From Gigaspora margarita (Eukaryota; Glomeromycota; Glomeromycetes; Diversisporales; Gigasporaceae): DNA of 64,000 nt. Made by a program: the position numbers and the translations under genes. The notes below the pieces were generated by a model, which did not search any database, was not told where the DNA came from, and worked only from the letters and a program-made list of their open reading frames with translations. The stretch is from assembly GCA_009809945.1 (NCBI GenBank), contig WTPW01000032.1, positions 220,471 to 284,470 on the forward strand. Reading direction: 5' to 3'. Positions 1 through 11,652 of this stretch are shown piece after piece; the stretch's first letter is position 1; every line of letters starts with the position of its first letter.

Positions 1-740
1 TTATTATAAAGTGTACACAAACATTAAAGCAACAGTTTAAGTGTATGATATACCTTTAGATAATAATTTTAAATTTATAATTAAGTGTACAACATAGTTT
101 TAACAGTTAATTAAAAATAAATTAATGTACGACGAAGATATAATAAATGTTTAAAATTAAATTATTTTAAAAAAAGTAAAAGTTAATAAATTATATTTAT
201 GTTTTAAAATTTCTATTAATTGAAATTGGTAATATTCAATTTTATACAATGTTGTAATCCACAAAAGTTCTATCTTTTTGTGAAGCAACAATATTATATT
301 ATAGTGCTAAAGAGACCTTTATTCAAGTAAAATAGAAGCTTATCTCCTAGTAACTATTGAGTTAAATCATATATATTCTTTATACAGTACATACCAATCA
401 TTGTAATACTTAAGCAAACAATATTGATATTATTCTAGAATCAATTTAGAGACAGGTATATAAAGTTGATACTAAATTATGCACAATAAATAAATATTGT
501 TACTATTATTGATTTTACTAGTTTTTATTAAATTTTGTATATTATATATATTATATTTATATATTATGTACGACTAACTATTCTTGCACAATAAGTAACT
601 GTATGACATATCTTTTTTGATATTATTAATTAAGTGTACATCAAAGGTTGAGTTAAGTTGTTATTAAAAAAATAAGATTTGTGTAACTGTACAATAAACA
701 TTTTAAAAAATTTAGTTTTAAGTGTACTATAAATGTTTTA
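1..740. other. AT-rich intergenic sequence with no gene
   Basis: No coding signal is visible. The motif AAGTGTAC recurs near 7, 84, 637 and 720 in similar AT-rich contexts, so this may be an eroded repeat. No boundaries or duplications could be fixed. Confidence 0.4.
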
Positions 741-921
741 TGCATATATTCAGGGGACCTGGCAGAAATAGGCATTCCCAAATTTTATTATTTGACTTTT
801 AATTTTTATATTCGACTAAAAAATTAAAATCTTTTTAAAAAATATGTTCAACAAACTTAAAAATTAAAAGTCAAATAATAAAAAATTCTCTGATTTGGAT
901 AAAAATTTTAGAGTATATGCA
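741..921. mobile_element. small foldback MITE-like element
   Basis: The ends TGCATATATTC and GAGTATATGCA are imperfect inverted repeats. The interior is a long hairpin built from ATTATTTGACTTTTAATTTTT and its complement. It has no coding capacity. The family is unknown and no clear target duplication was found. Confidence 0.5.
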
Positions 922-945
922 TTTTGTTCTTTCAATCAAGTTTAC

Positions 946-2010
946 TTAATTGATAATCTGCCTCTCAACTGGAGAGTAACGAAATGTTGTGTGCTTCTAT
1001 TTAAAATTTTTTTCTTATTAAGTTAACAATACATGCCTTCTAATTAGAAGTTGTAAAGCTCATTGAGGCACATCTAACAGTGGTTAGATTATCCAAATCG
1101 GCGCAGTGGATGGTTAGATATTGTCAAAAAATGATTGGCTGACTATATAAAATCCTGTAATGCAGATTATATATGAAAATCACTATAGGCGAAATGTGGC
1201 ATGCTTCTATCTAAATTTTTTTTCTTGCTAAGTTAATAGTACATGTCCACTAATTGAAAGTTATAGAGCTCTTAGAGATGCATCTAACAGTGGCTAGATT
1301 ATTCAAATCGCATGTAGATAGCTAGATATCATCAAAAAATGATTGGCTGACTATATAAAATCTCTATGTAAACAAACATTGTTTACATAGAGATTTTATA
1401 TAGTTAGCCAATCATTTTTTGATGATATCTTGCCATCCACTAGCCCGATTTGGATGATCTAACTACTGTTAGATGCGTCTCAATGAGCTCTACAACTTTC
1501 AATTAATGGATATGTATCATTAACTTAGTAAGAAAAAAACTTGTAGATAGAAACATGCCGCATTTCGCCTATAGTGATTTTCATATGTAATCTGTGTCAT
1601 GGGTAGTAATAGACAATTTGCAGTTTTTCCAAAAATCCCACATGGGATGCAGGATCCCGCACGTGATCTGCACGTAATTTGCAAATTTGTTTACCAGAGT
1701 TATGTAAATTACAGTTAGAATTATGGTATTGGCCCGAATTATCTCACGCATCACATGATGGATCATGCACAGGATTCCGCGTAATGCTCATTACTAGTCA
1801 CAGGATTTTATATAGTTAGCCAATTTTTTTTGACGATATCATGCTATTTACTGGGCTGATTTGAATGATCTAACCAAAGTTAGATGCATCTCGATGAGCT
1901 CTACAACTTTCAATTAGTCGACATGTAGCATTATATTAATAATAATTTTTTTTAGATAGAAGCACACTACATTTCACCACTCTCCAGTTGACAGGCAGAT
2001 TATCAATTAA
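946..2010. mobile_element. nested foldback element, about 1.06 kb
   Basis: The ends TTAATTGATAATCTG and CAGATTATCAATTAA are perfect inverted repeats. The arms hold two tandem modules of about 220 bp, each running from a CTTCTATCTAAA-like block to ATGATTGGCTGACTATATAAAAT. They are mirrored around a centre near 1380, where GTTTACATAGAGATTTTATA inverts. About 190 bp at 1600-1795 is unpaired and unrelated to the arms, so something was inserted or captured there. TTAA at both outer edges may be the target duplication, or simply the end of the TIR. It is non-coding. Confidence 0.7.
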
Positions 2011-2084
2011 ACAGATTTTATCAATTTACATAGTAATATTTTAACTATACTATATAGCGACTACTTGCGATCATTGCATATAAT

Positions 2085-2210
2085 CTGACCTGAGTCTGAT
2101 CTGACCCAGGTTTTTTCTAACCAGGTCTGACCTAATAGCATTTGATCTGATCTTATCTGACCTGAGTTGGATCAGACCCATGTTGGGTTGTGTCAGACCT
2201 GACCCAGCTA
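2085..2210. repeat. degenerate TCTGACC/GGTCAGA repeat cluster
   Basis: At least eight copies of TCTGACC, TCTGATC and their complements lie in about 120 bp. Such clusters resemble the subterminal repeats of hAT-like elements. The end GACCCCTAG near 2210 could be a terminus, but no partner end was found. Confidence 0.4.
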
Positions 2211-2385
2211 AGACCCCTAGTTTTTATAAAGTTTATTAAAGGTCAGATTAGAGATAGCCAGATCTCAGAGAGGCAACTGTATAGCATATTACTAAAAATC
2301 ACTATATATAATAATTATTGCAGCATATTTTTTTCACTTTACAACCTTGCACTACTTTTATTAGAAAATTATGTAGAGTATATAC

Positions 2386-3084
2386 TGTTATTCTATATCT
2401 ACTTCTTTAAAGATAGTAGGTAACTAGAGCGACCTTAGACAGTGAACACTTTGTGTAACCTCACTTGTTACTGTGATATATCTAAGTCGAAAGGCATTTT
2501 TTAATAAAACTTAGCAAAGAAGATTTTTGGCAATTTGAAATTACGAAAGAGGCTACAATTAAAAGTATATGAGGATACTAATAATTGTTTAATTTAAATA
2601 ATAAATAAATGTATTTATTAGTGAAAGAGTATGAAGACTCGATGTTGAACTTGGGGTCCACATCAGCTGCTTTTATACATTTTTGTTTTTCACAAATGTA
2701 ACGGGCTATATCTATTACATGTGCAATAAATGCTATATCTACTACTAATAAAATATATAGTATAAATAATATAAATGTAATATATGAAATAGATGACATA
2801 TGTGTTATAAATAAAATATAGAGTATATATGCTATAAATATGACATGTTTTATAAATGCCATATATGCACTTTGGCGCGCAGTAGATCTCCTAGCCAATC
2901 AAATTGTAGATCCTATACTTGATTATTCATTGGTTCCGATCTTGGCAACCAGTGGTCGTACAGGGATGATCTATAGCTCATTCGAACCGTCTCATCGAGC
3001 TGAGTCGAATGGTAGTCGTTTCATCGAATTTCAATCATTGGATCAAGAGTTATGCCCGTTTTTGTGTATTTTTATAGGTCAACA
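2386..3084. mobile_element. solo LTR, copy 1
   Basis: This 699-bp unit begins TGTTATTC and ends GGTCAACA, the TG...CA form of an LTR. It is flanked by the 4-bp direct repeat ATAC (2382-2385 and 3085-3088). A close copy lies at 7216-7912 with a different duplication, so these are two separate solo LTRs and not the two ends of one element. The block GAGGCTACAATTAAAAGTAT with the following GGATAC and AATAATTG resembles part of the Gypsy LTRs at 50743 and 59298, indicating a related family. The two reading frames that cross it are not genes. Confidence 0.85.
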
Positions 3085-3920
3085 ATACAAAATTTATGTT
3101 CAAATTAACAAAGTATACTAATACCCAATAACTCCACTAGTACTCAGATATGGTTGTTGCACTGATGTTTGTTATTCCTAAGACCTACTAATATCAACTA
3201 AATAGTTCTTAGAGAATAACTCCAGGTCTTAGCTACCTTACTTCAAAATCAATTTCACCTAAAAACTTTCTCCTTGAGCTTCTTATATAGAAGAATAAAA
3301 AAGAGAAAAGATTAAATAGAAGCAAAACTACACTATCTAAACAATAAACACCAAAAATGCAACTAAATAAAAAAATAAATTTAAATGAAACCAAAAAAAA
3401 AAGTAAAAAAAAGAAAAAGAAATGAAGATGCTATTAAGTCTGCACATGATAGTAAAAAATTATATAACATTGCATAGAACATTTATTGAAATGCTATATA
3501 TAAAAAAACAAATATGTCTATAATTAAACATCCATGTGAGAAATTGTTCACATGACCTTCAGATCTCTAACACATCATTTCTAGTTTATCTAAACAAACC
3601 CAAAAGTACTCGTGACTGTGCTGGTTCCCACTCAGGAATATATTCCCAATTTGAAAAGAGTAAATACTGCTGATCTTTTGGAGGGGGTAAGCTGGGATGC
3701 TCACTTTTTGGTAAAAATTTTGAAAAATTCAAGAGGTGAGAGATGTCACTTGTAACCAAACTTGAGGGTGTGTGTAACTAGAAAAACTCATTTTTTTGTT
3801 GTTCTCTACTATTTTACTATAGCAACCTTTGTTAATAGAGAAGCTCTTTGTTTTTTTACCAAATTTCTCATACAAGGATACTACCTCCTGCTAGTTATCT
3901 TGTAAGAAAACAGTTTTGGC
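3085..3920. other. no gene seen
   Basis: This stretch is AT-rich with an A-rich tract at 3290-3420. No domain, splice signal or repeat boundary was recognised. Confidence 0.35.
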
Positions 3921-3925
3921 TTGCA

Positions 3926-4229
3926 TGTCTGAAAATAAGCTACCTTTTTTGGCCAAAAAATTACATGAAAAAATATAGAGTAGCTTATTTTCAAAATATT
4001 GAGTTTTTTTAAAAAATTATAAATATACTAATAAAAAGTTGTTCAAATAATATTATATTTTTATTGTAGGTATATTTTGATGTTTGAACAAGTTTACTTA
4101 ATGGCACTTTTGAGGTTTACTTAGTAAAATTTGGACTTTTATATGTAGCAACCACTAACAAATTTTTTAAGATTTTTAAAAAAAATTAGAGAGATAGATT
4201 ATTTAAGGTAGTAGCTTATTTTTGAACAT
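3926..4229. mobile_element. MITE-like TIR element
   Basis: TGTCTGAAAATAAGCTAC at the left is inverted as GTAGCTTATTTTTGAACA at the right. There is no coding potential and the target duplication is unclear. Confidence 0.5.
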
Positions 4230-4360
4230 ATATGGTATATTTAATATTCAATGAATATTCAATAACTATTTGAATATTTATTCAAAATTTTTGAATAAAT
4301 ATCAAATAAATATTTGAATACTTATTTTTTGAATAAATAGTTGCTATACTAAATTTCAAA
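4230..4360. repeat. TTTGAATATTTATTCAAA repeat cluster
   Basis: Dense self-complementary copies of GAATATT/ATTTGAAT are bounded by GGTATATTTAAT and GCTATACTAAAT. It is probably a small MITE with subterminal repeats, abutting the element that ends at 4229. Confidence 0.4.
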
Positions 4361-4944
4361 TATAATTTTTTCAAAATAGAAAAAAGCTATAAGTTGTGTT
4401 TTAATTGGCAGGCCCCAAATAAAGGTACTTAAAAATTTAAAATTTGAATAGCATGTTATTTATTACTGCAATAATATTGTTTTACTAGTAATTATATTTT
4501 AATATACAGACAATAAAAAGTTTATTTTATAAATAGTTTATTTTTTTATATTTATATTAGTAATAAGTTTATTGTTTTATAAAATTTTTAATGTGAATTT
4601 ATTTATTTTGAGCATGCTATTAGACACCTAGTTTTTATTTTAATAATATCTTTGAAAAATAAGTATATGCACCTTATAATAAAATAATATTTTATTAAAA
4701 AAATATAACTATAGTAAAATATCTTTTATGCATTCTTTATAAATGTATACACTTTCTAAATGCATGCTTAATCTTTGGCTTAAATATTTAAAGATCTGTA
4801 TAAATGCGCATTTCTTATTGTTCTCTAAATACATGCTATTAAAGTTTGTTTCAAGAGCATATACTTATAGAGGTTTCATGTAATATTTTCTATTTTATTC
4901 CAAAATAGCTTTGATTATACAATATAAAAATAAAATGCAGCTGT

Positions 4945-5118
4945 CTTTTATTTTGTATAGTTGTTCTTAATACCAGTTAAGTTATAATGTTTGATTATTT
5001 CATAGCTTATGCCTGTAGGGCCACAGGCTTTGTTATTAGGGAGTTGAGAAATTGTTTGAATGCCCCCTTCTTCTGTTATAGAAAAGGTTAGTAGTATATA
5101 CTATTTAGACTTAATATG
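4945..5118 (-). pseudogene. LINE ORF2 relic, reverse transcriptase fragment
   Basis: Minus-strand translation of about 4990-5075 reads LPNNKACGPTGISYEIIKH, with TEEGGIQTISQ just before it. This matches the start of the reverse transcriptase domain of non-LTR retrotransposons, where a (P)xxKACGPdGI motif is usual. It is the downstream continuation of the LINE whose other pieces lie at 7154-7215, 7913-10217 and 12172-12589. The 2 kb TIR element at 5121-7151 separates it from the upstream piece. Coding similarity is lost below about 4945, so the catalytic part of the RT is missing. Confidence 0.65.
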
Positions 5119-5120
5119 TA

Positions 5121-7151
5121 CATCAGCAAATTTATAATAGCATAATCTTACGTAAGACCTTATGAACCATAATATAAGCAAAATATTACATAATATATAA
5201 CGAAATATTTCAAATATCAAAATTTCGTTATATTTCATTAGAAATTTCGAAAATTATAACGAAATATTTTGATCTTCTTTAAACCAAGCTAGGATCAGTA
5301 GATCAGTATAACCTGGATCACGCATTGGACTAATTATTCGAAATAGTTTGAATTTTGTACTACAAGATCAGATTCACTTTTTTGTTTTCATTTCATTTCT
5401 TTGTTTTTATTTTATTTTTTTGTTTTCATTTTATTTATTTTTTATTTTATTTTTATTTTGGCACTTTACAAGAACACCTTTGCAAGAAAACAACAACTTT
5501 TTGAAACCTTGTGCAAACCAACCCACTCTGTAACCTGGATTGCATTGGACTAATTTTTTGAAATAGTTCGATGATGTTCAAATTCTGTACTACAAGATCA
5601 GATTAGATCTTTTGTTTATAATTAGATCTTCTATTTTGTTTTTTTTTCGCTTTTTGTTTTTTATTTTCGTTTTATTTTTTGGTTTCATTTTGTTTTTTTT
5701 TGTTTTCATTTTGTTTTTTTATTTATTTATTTATTTTTTATTTTTTTTTCATTTTATTTTTATTTTGGCATTTTACAAGAACACTTTGCAAGAAAACAAA
5801 CAACCATTCGAAACCTTGCGCAGTCTACCCAAAATTTTTATGCTTTGCAAAAACATACAACTGATGTCTTCAGCAATTTCTAAATTTCCATGAACGCTTC
5901 TTTAAAGAAATAAAGGTTTAGTTAGGACTTTATTTATTTTTTCATTTGACATAATGTGTTTATGTTTTTTTGTTTTTTTTTTTTTTAAATTTGGTTTATT
6001 AATTTATTTTATTCTGGCACTTTGCGAGAAAAGAACCCTTACTTCCTGACACTTTGCAAGAAAACCAACCCAGACTTTTTCAGCACTATGCAACTTTTTT
6101 GGCATTTTGCAAGAACATTAATCCAACTTTTGAATTTGCAAAAACATGAACTCTTACTTTAGAGAAATGAAGATTTGGGGCTTCGTTTATTTTTTTTATT
6201 AGTTTGCTTACACGTTTTGTTTTTTCATTTGTTTTTTTTTACTTATTTTTTTTAATTTTTATTTTATTTTATTTATTCCTGACTTCTTCGACACTCTGTG
6301 ACTTTTCCTGGACTTTACAAAAACACCAGCTTTAACTCCTCTGGCACTTTGCAAGAACATACTAGATTTCTCCGGCAATTTGCAAGAACACTAACACTTC
6401 TGAGAAATGGTTTTTTTATTTTTTCACTTCTTTGAAGTATTTAGAAAAAGAGAACGAAACAAAGGTTATAGCTGAAACAAAAGAAATAGCCAAAGCAAAG
6501 ACGATAGAAAACAAAGAAGTGAAGATAATAGCTAACTTTGGGGTGAGCAAAAATAAGTATATAGGGTTAGTTTTTTGTATATAGTAATAGAATTAGATGC
6601 AACGAAGTGCAAAAGTAGTTTAAAATAAGGCTAGTTTTTTGTATATAGTAATAGAAATAGATGCGACGAAGTGCGAAAGTAGTTTAAAATATTTGTAATA
6701 ATGTAAATAATACTAATAATGTAATATATAATAAAGTATATAATATTAATTAAAAATGTATATTTAATAAATGTAAAATATAATGTATAATAATAATAAA
6801 TAAATATAAAATTTTATATTAAATTGCGATACTATGCAAAAATCTGTAAAAAAGCGTAATTATGTGAATATGTATATCGTTAATTTATTTTTTAAAAATT
6901 TTGAAAATTTGGAAAACAATAGAAAACAATGCGAAATCATTACATAATATGCAAACTATTACCTCCTGCGACCCCTTTTTTTTTGTTAATTTATTTCGCA
7001 ATATATTTTGAAATATTTTGAAATAATAACCGTAATATTACCGTAATATAACATAATATATTACGTAATAAATCGTATCAAACATAAGATTTTCATTATA
7101 TTACGGGCCGTAATATCTTACGTAAGATTACGTATATATAATTTGCTGATG
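5121..7151. mobile_element. 2 kb TA-duplicating TIR element, copy A1
   Basis: The ends CATCAGCAAATTTATAAT and ATTATATATACG-mirrored AATTTGCTGATG are inverted and flanked by TA (5119-5120, 7152-7153). Subterminal regions are full of TTACGTAA, CGAAATATTTC and similar palindromes. The middle is T-rich with many degenerate copies of GGCACTTTGCAAGAACA. No transposase is seen and the low-complexity reading frames in the T-rich stretches look spurious. Copies A2 (15531), A3 (50985) and the fragment A4 (36671) belong to the same family. It sits inside the LINE. Confidence 0.8.
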
Positions 7152-7153
7152 TA

Positions 7154-7215
7154 GGAGTGAATGGTATTGTTGATTCCAAAAGTTATCAAATAAATTCTGG
7201 TTAATAGGTCTGTAT
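7154..7215 (-). pseudogene. LINE fragment between two insertions
   Basis: Minus-strand translation gives RPINQNLFDNFWNQQYHSLL. It continues the LINE reading frame that ends with HFNNWTAY just right of the solo LTR at 7216-7912. The fragment shows that both the solo LTR and element A1 inserted into the same LINE. Confidence 0.6.
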
Positions 7216-7912
7216 TGTTATCCTATATCTACTTTTTTTAAGATAGTAGGTAACTAGAGTGACCTTAGACAGTAATCACTTTGTGTAACCTTACTTGTTA
7301 CTGTGATTTAACTAAGTCAAAAGGCGTTTTTCAAGAAAACTTAACAAAGAAGATTTATAGTAATTTGCAATTATGAAAGAGGCAACAATTAAAAGTATAT
7401 GAAGATACTAGTAACTGTTTAATTTGTGTAGTAAATAAATGTTTTATTTATTGAAAGAGCATGAAGACTCGATGTTGAACTTGGGGTCCACATCGGCTGN
7501 TTTTATACATTTTTGTTTTTCACAAATGTAACGGGCTATATCTATTACATATACAATAAATGCTATATCTACTACTAATAAAATATATAGTATAAATAGT
7601 ATAAATGTAATATATGAAATAAATGATATATGTGTAATAAATAAAATATAGAGTATATATGCTATAAATATGACATGTTTTATAAATGCCATATATGCAC
7701 TTTGGTGCGCAGTAGATCTTCTAGCCAATCAAATTGTAGATCCTATACTTGATTATTCATTGGTTCCGATCTTGGCAACCAGTAGTCATACAGGGATTAT
7801 ATAGCTCATTCGAACCGTCTCATTGAGCTGAGTCGAATGGTGGTTGTTTCATCGAATTCCAATCATTGGATCAAGAGTTATGCCCGTTTTTGTGTATTTT
7901 TATAGGTCAACA
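7216..7912. mobile_element. solo LTR, copy 2
   Basis: This 697-bp unit begins TGTTATCC and ends GGTCAACA and is flanked by GTAT (7212-7215 and 7913-7916). It is closely similar to 2386-3084 but has its own duplication. It interrupts the LINE coding sequence. An N lies at 7500. Confidence 0.85.
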
Positions 7913-10217
7913 GTATGCAGTCCAGTTATTAAAGTGTGATTGGATATGTTGTTTAATTAGAGTGGGATCAGTAATAAGTTGGTTTTGAAGTTTAATATTT
8001 GTAAAATGAACAGGAGGTTGGTAGTGATCAAGTATACTATTTATAGCTTGTATAGGTTTAGTAATAAGTGATTTACATCTTTTTTTTAAGACCTAATTAA
8101 TTTGTTGCCAGAGAAGAAGAGAGGAATCCAAGTGATAAGCATAATATATTTGTTTCCAAATACTTAGTGCATATACAAGCCATGTTTGAATTTGGTCAGA
8201 ATCAAGTGATATAAGAAAATTAAGATTGCACTTTGCTCTTAAGTTGATAAATGAAATATGTGAGTTGATATAAGGTAAATAAGCAATAGAGTTGCTTTTT
8301 AATAGTTTTATAAGATGTCCAAGTTTTTTAAGACCAGTATGAAGTGCAGTGCAATATGGTGTATATTTGTGATTATAACTTTGTTTATGAGTTTTTTTAT
8401 TAGAAATCTTTTGAATTGCAGCTTGTATAGTATATTGGTGTATCTTGTGCCAGGTTGTATCAATGCTTTCCTGTGTATTGGTTGAGATTGGAACATAATT
8501 TTCAATAAAAAGTTGGGATAATAGATTAGAATATTCTGTTCATTGATCTGAACTTATTATTTGTAATTAAAAATTCTGCAGCTAATACCAATATGAAGGC
8601 GTAAAGGTTTGCTATAGGCATTAGGGAATGTTCAAGATGTCAATAGAATAAGATAGTTACTTAGAGTACTAGTTTGGCTATTATTAATATTATAAGAAAG
8701 AAGAAATTGTATATTAAATGAATCAGTTCAAATATAATCTATTCTGCTTTGGTTGATTCTGTTTGATCAGGTATAGTGTCTATTGTTATAATGAGCTCCA
8801 ATATTAAACATGTTTGAGCAATGTAAAAATTAATAAGTTTATATTTTGATACTGAGCTAGTTGTACTATCATGTGTATTAAAATCTCCCAAAATTATAGA
8901 GTGTAGATTAGATCATTGAGTCTGTAAAGTCCAATTAAGGGCCATGTCATTGATCACCTGATTATTTTTTATCAAAGACCTACCCCCTTCCTCTTTTTTA
9001 ATATATGGGAGTGAGTCAATAAAAATTAAGCAAATTTTTTATAATAAAATTTTTTTGAAACTTTGAACAAAAATAATTTAACAAATATTTAATCAAATTT
9101 GATAAAATCAATTTTATAAACTTATAGAATTAATTTAAAAAAAAATTTATCAAATTTGATCAAGATTTTGTTAAATTATTTTAATTTAAACTTTTAAAAA
9201 AAGTTACTAAAAAAAATTTGCTTGATTTCTATTGACTTACCCCCATATATATAGTCAGGTTCTTATATATAATTTCATCTTTTTTTACCCCTTCCCTCCT
9301 AAAAAATCACCTGATTTTTGTCACCTCCTAATAATCTGGTTGTGTGAATCAGTAAATGAAAGATAAACTGATATAATACAAAGCTTTATATCATCTTTAA
9401 AAAACAAGTCCAAAGCAATAGCCCTATCTGGATATGTGTGACAACTATACACATATAGTTAAAGGTTATTGCAGATCATAATAGCAGCACCTTCTACTGA
9501 GCTTTCAGAATTTGCCCAGTTATAGGTAAATAAGTTATTGTTGCAAAAAGAAAGTTTTGTTTTTGATGCAATTTTAGTTTTGTAATGCATGCAATTGAGA
9601 TATTATAGTTAATGCAGTAGTCTTGCCAAATTTGCCTTTTGGAAGCAATATTAAAGCCTCTAACATTGTGTATAGCAATGTTTAGATGTAAATTTTGCAA
9701 GAGATTTGATGTGAATGATTTGATTAGTGACTAGTAGTATATAAAATATTGATTAGAAGAGAGTATAAGATGTTTAGAAAGAACTTTATCTTGGATGTTA
9801 AGATAAATATGTGTTTCAAGAGTTGTAATATTAATAGAGATTTTTAATAATAGTGAAAATGAATTTTTGAGTAAATGTTGTATAAAGGATTTGAGTATTT
9901 GAAAGGTAGCAGAAGTGAGAGATTATGTTTTTTAAGGAATTTATTGTAACAAGGTTCTTTAGAAGAATAAGATAAATTGATATTTGAAAAAGAATTGGTA
10001 TTAAGGTTTGGAGTTGTATATAGTTGTAAGTTGGGTATTGGAAAAACAAATTATCAGTAAAGATTGGTATTTGAAAATTGTTATTGAATGATTTAAATTA
10101 TATATAGCAAGGGGATGGTAGATCTCCAAAAGGTAAAATATGAAGTGATCTAGTAAAAGGTTTTCATATAGGATGTAAATATATGCTTCAGTAAAAACAT
10201 AAACAAGTTGAGGATAT
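7913..10217 (-). pseudogene. LINE ORF2 relic: AP endonuclease domain and linker
   Basis: On the minus strand the region 9494-9700 reads HNVRGFNIASKRQIWQDYC, the start of an AP-type endonuclease of non-LTR retrotransposons. Further down are YPDRAIALDLFFKDDIKL (about 9350-9445) and the hallmark GDFNTHD (about 8870-8890). The linker continues at 7920-8520 with WHKIHQYTIQAAIQKIS, HTGLKKLGHL and HYQPPVHFTNIKLQNQL. Stops and frameshifts are scattered throughout, so it is dead. A MITE splits the endonuclease at 9006-9245. Upstream coding continues at 12172-12589 beyond a retroposon insertion. Confidence 0.8.
9006..9245. mobile_element. MITE inside the LINE endonuclease
   Basis: TGGGAGTGAGTCAATAAAAA and its imperfect complement ending TTGACTTACCCCCA form long terminal inverted repeats. 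The flanks ATATA and TATAT are consistent with a TA duplication. The arms fold over most of the element. A larger direct repeat (CACCTGATT at 8961 and again near 9313) suggests a wider insertion that brought it in. Confidence 0.65.
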
Positions 10218-10234
10218 GGTTTAACAGAAATTTT
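10218..10234 (+). repeat. 17-bp target-site duplication, left copy
   Basis: GGTTTAACAGAAATTTT here is identical to 12155-12171. The pair brackets a retroposon in the LINE. Confidence 0.8.
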
Positions 10235-10384
10235 TTTTTTAATATTTAGGGGAACCCCAGATGTAGCACCTGCCCCAAACTTTATTAATTAATACTTAAG
10301 TAGATTACATAAGGTAGTGCCATAAACACATACATATTTATATACAAGTATTGAGACTAGAACTTTAGGTTGAACAACTATTTA

Positions 10385-11652
10385 CAGTGCCCGCCGTAAG
10401 TATCTGACCCCTTGTAACATGAAAAGAGGCAAGATAAAACTTTATTTTTTTTTATTAAAAAATACATAATTCGTTTAGACTACTAATACATTGTGTAATC
10501 CCCATTGGCTTCAATTAAAGCCTCAACCCGCCTTTCCATACTTTTGACTAATTTAGTAGCAAGTTCGCGGGTTAATGCATTCCACTCTTTTACCAAACAC
10601 GATTTTAATCCTGCAAGAGTTCTAATTTTTTTTCTTGCTATTTTAATTTTTAATAATCTCCAAACATTTTCAATAGGATTTTGGTCGGGGGAAACAGATG
10701 GCCATGGAAGAACCTTGATATTGTTTTTTTCCTTCCAATTCTTTGACAAAGTTGCACAATGCTTCGAATCATTGTCTTCTTGCAAAATCCAACTATCTGA
10801 ATCTGCCCCAAAAAGAAGCTCAGCAGACAGGAGGAGACCTTGTTCATATATCCTAACCATATATTTGGCATTCAAGTTGTGCTGAAAGTAAATCAGCTTG
10901 CTAAAGCCCGAAGATGAAAAACAACCCCACATGTTGAGCTTCAACGGATGCTTCACGGACTGCCATAATTTATGCCGCCCAGACCACTGCCAGGTTCTTG
11001 GATGCAGTTGATTCAAATGGAACGTACTTTTATCTGTAAATATTACCTGGTCCCAGTCGAAATCCTGATGATCTTTCGCCCATTTTAGCCATTTCTCTTT
11101 GTGCTTCTCCGTGAAAAGTGGTTTGGAAAGCTTAACCATATATTTTGCCCTATCTTTACATAAACACTTTTGAATGGTGCGTACACTAATGCTAACATTC
11201 TGTTTTCCTATATCCTGTTGTATTTCAACAGCAGTTACATTTTCTTTGTCACTTGCAAGCTTAAGAATCTTTGCATCTTGCCGCGGAGTGGTAATCCGAT
11301 TTCGACCAGGTTTTGGTTTATCATTTAAATTTTTTGTTTCCTCCCATTTTTTTAACCAATAAAGCGCACTAGACTTACTATAGCCTACAATCTTTGCTGT
11401 GGCACCAAGCCCAAGCTTCGGACCTTTGGAATGATAGTGCAAAAAAATGATTTCATATCGCTTATGCAGCAGAAGAGGCATTTTAAGGGTTCAAAATTTG
11501 GGCAGAGAACATTGCCCTGGTAAATGGATGAATTGCCTACAAATGGTAAGTATGATTAGCATTTGCATCATTATTTGTCATAGAAAAATTTTAAGGTTGT
11601 ATGTACAATGCATATGATATTACACCAGGTCAGATACTTACGGCGGGCACTG
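10385..11652 (-). mobile_element. Tc1-type DNA transposon, structurally intact
   Basis: The two ends share a perfect 25-bp inverted repeat that starts CAGTGCCCGCCGTAAGTATC. TA flanks both ends (10383-10384, 11653-11654). The element is 1268 bp and carries a single open transposase gene. It is inserted in the retroposon, making it one of the youngest events in the stack. GC content is visibly higher than in the surroundings. Confidence 0.95.
10483..11481 (-). CDS. Tc1/mariner-family transposase, DD34E
   Basis: This 332-residue protein is full length for a Tc1-like transposase. The N-terminal part (about 1-110) holds paired helix-turn-helix domains, seen as LGLGATAKIVGYSKSSALYW, joined by a basic GRNR-type linker (residues 59-62). 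The catalytic domain has D150 in VIFTDKSTFHL, D236 in LQEDNDSKH and E271 in SPDQNPIENVW. The last two acidic residues are separated by 34 residues, the DD34E spacing of the Tc1 family. It would bind the TIRs and cut and paste the element at TA sites. There are no internal stops or frameshifts, so activity is possible. The start was chosen as the first ATG; it leaves about 170 bp to the right TIR end. Confidence 0.95.
   Translation of the reverse strand: MPLLLHKRYEIIFLHYHSKGPKLGLGATAKIVGYSKSSALYWLKKWEETKNLNDKPKPGRNRITTPRQDAKILKLASDKENVTAVEIQQDIGKQNVSISVRTIQKCLCKDRAKYMVKLSKPLFTEKHKEKWLKWAKDHQDFDWDQVIFTDKSTFHLNQLHPRTWQWSGRHKLWQSVKHPLKLNMWGCFSSSGFSKLIYFQHNLNAKYMVRIYEQGLLLSAELLFGADSDSWILQEDNDSKHCATLSKNWKEKNNIKVLPWPSVSPDQNPIENVWRLLKIKIARKKIRTLAGLKSCLVKEWNALTRELATKLVKSMERRVEALIEANGDYTMY

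Noticed and set aside
2578-3121. Two overlapping reading frames in the first solo LTR, one repeated in the second
   Set aside because: They lie inside a bounded LTR; similarity between copies reflects the LTR and not a gene.
2386-7912. One LTR retrotransposon bounded by the two 0.7 kb repeats
   Set aside because: Each repeat has its own 4-bp duplication and the interior is LINE, MITE and TIR-element DNA.
10505-10885. 126-codon plus-strand frame
   Set aside because: It is antisense to the Tc1 transposase gene.
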